From Candidatus Omnitrophota bacterium (GTDB taxonomy: Bacteria; Hinthialibacterota; Hinthialibacteria; Hinthialibacterales; JAKPRU01), in contig JAKPRU010000022.1 of NCBI GenBank assembly GCA_029557025.1, positions 1-19,224 on the forward strand: a stretch of 19,224 nt of DNA, in the 5' to 3' direction. This document shows, piece by piece, positions 14,831 to 19,224 of this stretch (position 1 is the stretch's first letter; each line of letters begins with the position of its first letter). The notes under the pieces were generated by a model. The model was not told the DNA's origin and did not search any database. It worked only from the letters and a program-made list of their open reading frames with translations. A program made the position numbers and the translations under genes.

Positions 14831-16867
14831 TTACGTTGTTTTGTCATAGGGGCTTTCACGGACAATAGAACTCGCAAGGTTCCCCTCATACACCCGACAA
14901 ATCCGTCCCGTCATCTCGTCCAGGCGGTACAGGTCCAGAGATTCGTATCCACCGGTAACGAGTTGTTCGCGTAGCGGGGGATCCTTCCAAAGGCGCTCGA
15001 TTGCCTCGGTCAGTGCAACCGGGTCTTTCGGGGGAACCAGCAGACCGTTCTCCCCATCGCGAATCAAGTCACGGGTTCCAGGGACATCCGTCGCAATCAC
15101 CGGAACTCCGGCAGCCCAAGCCTCCAGAATCACCATCGGACATCCCTCCCAGAGCGAAGGCAGAACGAACAAATCCGTCGCAGCCAGAAGATCCGGCATG
15201 TCTTCTCGATGCCCCAGAAATCGGCAGGAATCTCCCAGTACGTTTCCAAACTTTGCTTCCAACGCCTCCCGTTCCGGTCCGTCCCCCGCCAGGAGCAACA
15301 GCAAAGGGAAATCCGATGAATAGCGTTCCTTCAACAGAACGAAAGCCTCCAGGAGATACCGAACACCTTTCTGCCGATGGAATCGGCCCGAATAGAGAAT
15401 CACAAACGAATCCGGCTCGATCCCCAGACGTTCCCTCATCGGGATGCGGGAAGTCGAACAGCTACGCTGCAATGGACCGGGATCGATGGCATTTGGGATC
15501 ACCGAAATTCGGGCGGGGTTGATTTCTACCCAACGAATAGCGTCGTGGGCGGTGGATGGGGAAACGCAGATAAAATGGTCTGTGACTCTGCGCAGCAGGC
15601 GTTCCAAAACAACCGCCGAGGTTCGATTCAAGCGGGATTGATAATGCGGGGGATGAAATCCGTGGTACGTCACCACACGCTTCGGGCAATGCGAGAGGAA
15701 CAGCAAAGCGGTCCGTCCCACGGCCGCCGCGCGGTGACCATGAAAATGCACTGCACGCCAGGTTCTTTCTCTCACCAGCCTGCGAAATTCCAGCATCCCG
15801 CGCAGAATCTTCCCAAGCGAGAAATCCAATCCGACCAGCGCAATACCCGACCAGGATTCCGGTACAGAAACCGGCTTTCCTTCGGTATCCACACAGACAC
15901 AAACATCCCAACCCCGCCGAATCTGTTCCCGCGCCAGAAGCCGGATATGCTCGGCGGCCCCCCCCATCAGGGACGCTACCAAGTGCAACACACGCGGGCG
16001 ATCCGTGACCGCGCGCGTCTGTCGACTCGCCGGTGCTAACAGATCCGGGCCGGACTCACGCCACACCGAAGCAAGCCACAAATACAGATACAACACATCG
16101 CGTAAAACGGGATTCCAGTATTTCGAAAAGAAGCGTAACTGGCTTTGCCGGTAATGGATTTGCGTTTCCTTGGGGGCAAGCGCCATACTCGCTCCATGCT
16201 CGTGCCGCACACACACCTCACCGGTATGGTAGATTCGGTATCCCGCCTCTCGTGCGCGAAGACACCAATCCATATCCTCAAAATAGAGAAAATAGTCTTC
16301 ATCCCACGGGCCGACAGTTTGCAGAGCCTCTCTTGAGATCAGGAGGCAGGAACCGGATATCCAGGCAACCTCTCGGGTTCCCCGACAGGTTTTTTCAAAA
16401 CGCCTCGTTGCGCAGGCTCTCCCACGTCGGAGACTTTTCTCCAGGCATTTGCGTCCCCATTCGTTCCATAAAGTCGGATATTTGCCGAAGGTTTGCTGTG
16501 GCCGCCCCTGCGAGTTTCGATGCAAAGGTCCCAGCGCGCCCGGACAGGGTAATCCCTGCCAGATGCGAAGAAGGCGCTCGATTTCACCGCCCGTAATCGA
16601 CACATCCGCATTCAGCAGCAGAATCGGATCCCCCCCGGTCCTCTCGACTCCGCGATTCACCGCAAAGGAGTATCCGCGATTCACCGGCAGGGAAACAAAT
16701 TGAGCGGGGAATTCCGCTTGAAAGACATGCGCATCAAAATCCGGCGAACCGTTGTCCACAACAACAGTCTGCTCCAGCCGTCCCGCCTCCTGAAGCGATT
16801 GCAGCAAACGGCGCAGAAGATCGGGTGTCCGGTAATGAACAATGACAATGGACAGGTCCCTTTGCAT
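14831..16867 (-). CDS. Two-domain glycosyltransferase (GT2 + GT4)
   Basis: 678 residues from the ATG at 16867, or 692 from a GTG at 16909; neither has a strong ribosome site, and the GT2 fold begins right after the ATG (LSIVIVHYRT). Residues 1-270 are a GT2 rhamnosyltransferase-like domain: VVVDNGS, NRGYSFAVNRG, the metal-binding NAD at 86-88, and EDMDWCLRAREAGY. Residues 291-665 are a GT4 domain: RVLHLVASLMGGAAEH, VTYHGFH, SVIPNAID, YSGRFHRQKG, and the E-x7-E motif with Glu574 and Glu582 (EGCPMVILEAW). It would join two sugars in succession in the building of a surface polysaccharide or glycan. It follows rpoN on the same strand after a short gap. No signal peptide or obvious membrane span, so it works at the cytoplasmic face. 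Confidence 0.92.
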   Translation of the reverse strand: MQRDLSIVIVHYRTPDLLRRLLQSLQEAGRLEQTVVVDNGSPDFDAHVFQAEFPAQFVSLPVNRGYSFAVNRGVERTGGDPILLLNADVSITGGEIERLLRIWQGLPCPGALGPLHRNSQGRPQQTFGKYPTLWNEWGRKCLEKSLRRGRACATRRFEKTCRGTREVAWISGSCLLISREALQTVGPWDEDYFLYFEDMDWCLRAREAGYRIYHTGEVCVRHEHGASMALAPKETQIHYRQSQLRFFSKYWNPVLRDVLYLYLWLASVWRESGPDLLAPASRQTRAVTDRPRVLHLVASLMGGAAEHIRLLAREQIRRGWDVCVCVDTEGKPVSVPESWSGIALVGLDFSLGKILRGMLEFRRLVRERTWRAVHFHGHRAAAVGRTALLFLSHCPKRVVTYHGFHPPHYQSRLNRTSAVVLERLLRRVTDHFICVSPSTAHDAIRWVEINPARISVIPNAIDPGPLQRSCSTSRIPMRERLGIEPDSFVILYSGRFHRQKGVRYLLEAFVLLKERYSSDFPLLLLLAGDGPEREALEAKFGNVLGDSCRFLGHREDMPDLLAATDLFVLPSLWEGCPMVILEAWAAGVPVIATDVPGTRDLIRDGENGLLVPPKDPVALTEAIERLWKDPPLREQLVTGGYESLDLYRLDEMTGRICRVYEGNLASSIVRESPYDKTT

Positions 16868-16937
16868 GGGGAGGAGTATACTTCCATCCACATCTTCCAC
16901 TAAGTCCACATAATCGGTGTAATCGGCGGGGCGGGTA

Positions 16938-18431
16938 TTACACCCGACGACGTTTGCTGGTCGAAAGAATCCCCAGTTTTTCGCGATATTTCGCCACCGT
17001 CCGCCGCGCGATATTCAGTTTGTATTCTTTATGGAGGATATCGGTCAATTTCTGATCGGAATACGGTCTCTTGGGATCCTCTTTCTCGATCAATTCCTGA
17101 AGGATCTCCATCACCGCCTTGGCCGACATGTCATCGGTTCCATCGGACTGAAGGCCGGTTGAGAAAAAAAACTTCAATTCAAAGAGGCCGCGTGGGGTCT
17201 GCACATATTTCTTGTTCACAACCCGACAGACAGTCGCCTCGTGAATGCCCAGTTCGTCGGCGATATCGCGCAGTTTCAAGGGTCTGAGCGCGGTAATCCC
17301 TTCCTCAAAAAAGTCCCGTTGCCGTTCCATGATCGCCTTGGTCACACGGTAGAGAGTCCGTTTCCGCTGTTCGATATTGCGGATCAGCCAGACCGCAGAC
17401 TGGAACTTCTTCCGAACGAACTCATACTCTTCCGCCGTAATGTCTTCACGGTTTTCCAGCATCTGACGATATCGACGGCTGATTCGAAGCGGGGGAGAAC
17501 CATCGTCATTGACACGAACCTGGTACTCACCATCCACCAGTTCTACAAACACATCCGGGGAGACATATTCGTTATCCTGGGGCATAAACTGCCGTCCGGG
17601 CCAGGGATCCAACGTGGCAATCAGATCCGCGATCTCCTGAACCTCTTCCTCGGTCAAGTTGAGCGCGGCGCCGATTTCCTTGAGCCTTCTTCTCTCCAGG
17701 TCCGGCAGATGATGCTCAATGATCGCCAGAACTTCCGGCCGGTCGATCCCGTGATACCGGCATTGAATTTTCAGGCATTCGATCACATTTCGGGCCGCGA
17801 TCCCGGCGGGATCAAAGCCCTGAATAATCACAAGGACTTCTTCCACCTGTTGCGGCGAGACATCCAGCATCTCCGCAACATAGTCAACAATCGGCACTTC
17901 TTCTTCTACCGTATCACCATTATTGCCGCCAACGGTACGAGTGACAGTCTCCGGCAGGAATCCGTTTTCATCCAACTGATCGATCAGGTATTCGCCGATG
18001 CGGTATTCCTCCGGGGTGTTGGTAGAAACTCCCAGTTGCCAGATCAGGTGATCCTTGAGGGTCTGCGGCCGGGCAATTTGCGGTTGGGTATCCTCGCTGA
18101 TATATTCCGTCTGGCTGGGCAGATAGCCCACGTCGCTGGAGTCTGAGAAGTAGTCTTCCCAATCGGAGTCCAACTCGATGGTTCCATTTTCCGCCAGCGA
18201 TGCGACCGGTTCGTCCCCTTCTCGCTCCGCCGGGACAGGTTCTTCGATACTGGAATCTACGGATTCGCCCGGTGTGTGTTCTTCGAGAAGCGGATTCTCC
18301 ACCATTTCCTGCTGCACCAAGTCCGACAGTTCCATGGTAGACAACTGAAGGAGTTGAATAGACTGCTGCATCTGCGGCGTCATAATCAGCCGCTGTTGCA
18401 TTTTCTGGTGGAGTTGCAGTCGTTGTTCCAT
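16938..18431 (-). CDS. rpoN: RNA polymerase sigma-54 factor RpoN
   Basis: 497 residues, complete. Region I is a glutamine/leucine-rich activator-response segment (LHQKMQQRLIMTPQMQQSI), followed by an acidic region II (about 50-115), a core-binding domain (about 120-330) with a polar insertion around GGNNGDTVEEE, and a helix-turn-helix (LRDIADELGIHEATVCRVV) before KYVQTPRGLFELKFFF. The RpoN box ARRTVAKYRE is at 475-484 and recognises the -24 element. In the helix-turn-helix the usual serine before the arginine is cysteine. The ATG has only a weak ribosome site. Sigma-54 drives flagellar genes in many bacteria, which fits the flagellar operon in this window, although no -24/-12 promoter was seen here. 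Confidence 0.97.
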   Translation of the reverse strand: MEQRLQLHQKMQQRLIMTPQMQQSIQLLQLSTMELSDLVQQEMVENPLLEEHTPGESVDSSIEEPVPAEREGDEPVASLAENGTIELDSDWEDYFSDSSDVGYLPSQTEYISEDTQPQIARPQTLKDHLIWQLGVSTNTPEEYRIGEYLIDQLDENGFLPETVTRTVGGNNGDTVEEEVPIVDYVAEMLDVSPQQVEEVLVIIQGFDPAGIAARNVIECLKIQCRYHGIDRPEVLAIIEHHLPDLERRRLKEIGAALNLTEEEVQEIADLIATLDPWPGRQFMPQDNEYVSPDVFVELVDGEYQVRVNDDGSPPLRISRRYRQMLENREDITAEEYEFVRKKFQSAVWLIRNIEQRKRTLYRVTKAIMERQRDFFEEGITALRPLKLRDIADELGIHEATVCRVVNKKYVQTPRGLFELKFFFSTGLQSDGTDDMSAKAVMEILQELIEKEDPKRPYSDQKLTDILHKEYKLNIARRTVAKYREKLGILSTSKRRRV

Positions 18432-18489
18432 CCGTTTGGTGATTCCGTATAACAGGATTCACGGTTGGAATCCACTCGGTATCATCCGG

Positions 18490-18520
18490 GGAAACCAACC
18501 ATCGGGAAAGTGGTTTTTCC
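18490..18520 (-). promoter_or_regulatory. Leader hairpin upstream of rpoN
   Basis: On the - strand GGAAAAACCA (18520-18511) can pair with TGGTTGGTTTCC (18501-18490) apart from a 2-base bulge, with a 9-base loop. It ends 59 bases before the rpoN ATG. No T-run follows, so a terminator is unlikely; an mRNA structure or protein site is possible. Confidence 0.35.
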
Positions 18521-18521
18521 G

Positions 18522-18560
18522 TTATCGCCCCACGCACAGGAAAGATCCGAAATTGACCAT
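18522..18560 (-). CDS. Possible 12-residue leader peptide of rpoN
   Basis: ATG at 18560-18558 opens MVNFGSFLCVGR and stops with TAA at 18522-18524. AAGGGG lies seven bases upstream, a far better ribosome site than that of rpoN itself. The ribosome site is inside a small stem (18568-18585: CTCCTTA with TAAGGGG, 4-base loop). It is within the predicted rpoN transcript. Short frames arise by chance, so this is a candidate only. Confidence 0.25.
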   Translation of the reverse strand: MVNFGSFLCVGR

Positions 18561-18612
18561 GCGTAATCCCCTTAAATATAAGGAGTTACGGTAATTATCA
18601 ATTTCTATGCCA

Positions 18613-18641
18613 ATATTACCAGACCCGCACCACAAAGTCAA
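18613..18641 (-). promoter_or_regulatory. Sigma-70 promoter of rpoN
   Basis: TTGACT (18641-18636) and TAATAT (18618-18613) on the - strand are separated by exactly 17 bases, and TGG precedes the -10 box, an extended -10 form. Both boxes differ from consensus by one base. Transcription would start near 18606, giving a leader of about 175 bases before rpoN. Confidence 0.72.
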
Positions 18642-18799
18642 TGCGTCATCGCAAAAAATGTTGAAATCATTGTGCCTTGTCAACCGCATTGGAGAGAACC
18701 CACCTTCGGGAACCGTCTCGCGCAAAGTCCAAGTTACTGGTACTCTATGGAATCCGTAACTGAAAAGAAGCCTTCTTCTCGAAAAAAGGAGTTGATGTC

Positions 18800-19114
18800 A
18801 TGGAGCCAGACCCGGAGACAATCATTGTGGATGAAAGCGAGGTCCCCTCACATTTGCGTGACATGGATTCCGCCTCACAAAACGGTCCGCACCCCCGCAT
18901 CACCGTGCACGAATTCGTATGGACTTCCTCCGGCAGACCAGGTGGACTGGGAAGCCTGATCCAGGCCGCCGTGGGGCTGGTACTGCTTCTGGGAACCCTC
19001 TTGACTCTGTTTGTGGGATTCTGGCTTTTGTTGTTCCTCGCGATTGTGGTGTCATTCACTGTCGGCGTGATTGGGTTGCTTCGATTTCTCCTCTTTCCGG
19101 GGAGCCGTCAGTAA
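18800..19114 (+). CDS. Small membrane protein of unknown function
   Basis: 104 residues; family not recognised. The first 45 residues are acidic and polar (MEPDPETIIVDESEVPSHLR). Residues 52-98 are strongly hydrophobic (LIQAAVGLVLLLGTLLTLFV, then WLLLFLAIVV and onward) and read as two membrane helices joined by a very short turn, ending RFLLFPGSRQ. The N-terminal part would lie in the cytoplasm or be shared with a partner. GGAG eight bases before the ATG and the clean hydrophobic pattern support a real gene. It is divergent from rpoN and no operon partner is visible. Confidence 0.72.
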   Translation: MEPDPETIIVDESEVPSHLRDMDSASQNGPHPRITVHEFVWTSSGRPGGLGSLIQAAVGLVLLLGTLLTLFVGFWLLLFLAIVVSFTVGVIGLLRFLLFPGSRQ

Positions 19115-19224
19115 TCCTGTTTTGTTCCAGTCGGTTCCTTCGCTGCACGGTTGAAAAGAGGGATCATGACGATCTGTTGCTCGTACCCTTGGTGTGGGTT
19201 GCCCTCTCCGGCGTCAATTTTTGT
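19108..19224 (-). CDS. Possible C-terminal end of an unknown protein (partial)
   Basis: The - strand is open from the window edge to a TGA at 19110-19108: 38 codons of varied, protein-like composition (KIDAGEGNPHQGYEQQIVMI, later IPLFNRAAKEP, ending KQDY). It would converge on and overlap the last bases of the small membrane protein gene. The family is not recognised. A competing + strand frame from ATG at 19166 is shorter and Cys/Pro-rich. Too short to decide. Confidence 0.33.
   Translation of the reverse strand, partial: TKIDAGEGNPHQGYEQQIVMIPLFNRAAKEPTGTKQDY

Larger units (their letters stand above)
18432..18799. other. Intergenic region between divergent rpoN and a small membrane protein gene
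   Basis: 368 bases without a protein gene of normal size. The half near rpoN holds the sigma-70 promoter, a possible leader peptide and two hairpins listed separately. The half near 18800 (about 18650-18799) shows no convincing promoter; only the ribosome site GGAG eight bases before the ATG at 18800 is clear. Confidence 0.6.

Noticed and set aside
17241..18146. 301-codon open frame on the + strand
   Set aside because: It lies wholly antisense to rpoN, whose product is unmistakable.
18640..18680. Sigma-54-like -24/-12 element before rpoN
   Set aside because: On the - strand GGCAC is present, but the GC dinucleotide at the required distance is missing (TC instead).
19166..19224. Start of a + strand gene at the window end
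   Set aside because: Only 19 codons, rich in Cys and Pro, and the opposite strand reads more like a protein; too little sequence to support it.

Overview
The window looks like a chromosomal piece of a Gram-negative, flagellated, diderm-type bacterium from an environmental lineage. Long secreted proteins, Tat-exported sulfatase and aldo/keto reductase, a large alpha-2-macroglobulin and many palindromic intergenic repeats recall Planctomycetota, Hydrogenedentota, Sumerlaeota or Poribacteria. I cannot place it more precisely from sequence alone. No phage, transposase, CRISPR array, tRNA or rRNA was seen.

Left part (1-4135, + strand): the downstream end of a flagellar operon. It holds the last codons of fliG, a nucleoside 2-deoxyribosyltransferase-like gene that does not belong to the flagellar pathway, then fliH, fliI (overlapping fliH by one base) and a gene that appears to fuse FliJ, a membrane helix and a MotE/YlxF-like domain.

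Middle (4226-13402, - strand, read right to left): an ECF sigma factor, a zinc-finger anti-sigma factor with a large extracytoplasmic sensor-like part (4-base ATGA overlap with the sigma gene), a 1723-residue thioester-bearing alpha-2-macroglobulin, and a Tat-exported sulfatase whose Shine-Dalgarno sequence overlaps the macroglobulin stop codon. These four genes are probably one envelope-stress or surface-defence transcription unit. An ECF-like promoter candidate lies upstream of the sigma gene. The gap between anti-sigma and macroglobulin is mostly filled with hairpin repeats.

Right part: a divergent Tat-exported aldo/keto reductase with two C-terminal [4Fe-4S] motifs (13630-14739, +), a strong bidirectional hairpin terminator, then on the - strand a GT2-GT4 double glycosyltransferase downstream of rpoN (sigma-54). 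rpoN has a clear sigma-70 promoter with a structured leader. A small two-helix membrane protein (18800-19114, +) and a possible gene tail close the window.

The most interesting candidates are the sigma/anti-sigma/macroglobulin/sulfatase cluster, the pseudopilin-like insert inside the macroglobulin, the FliJ-MotE fusion, and a repeat family present in opposite orientations on both sides of the macroglobulin-sulfatase pair.
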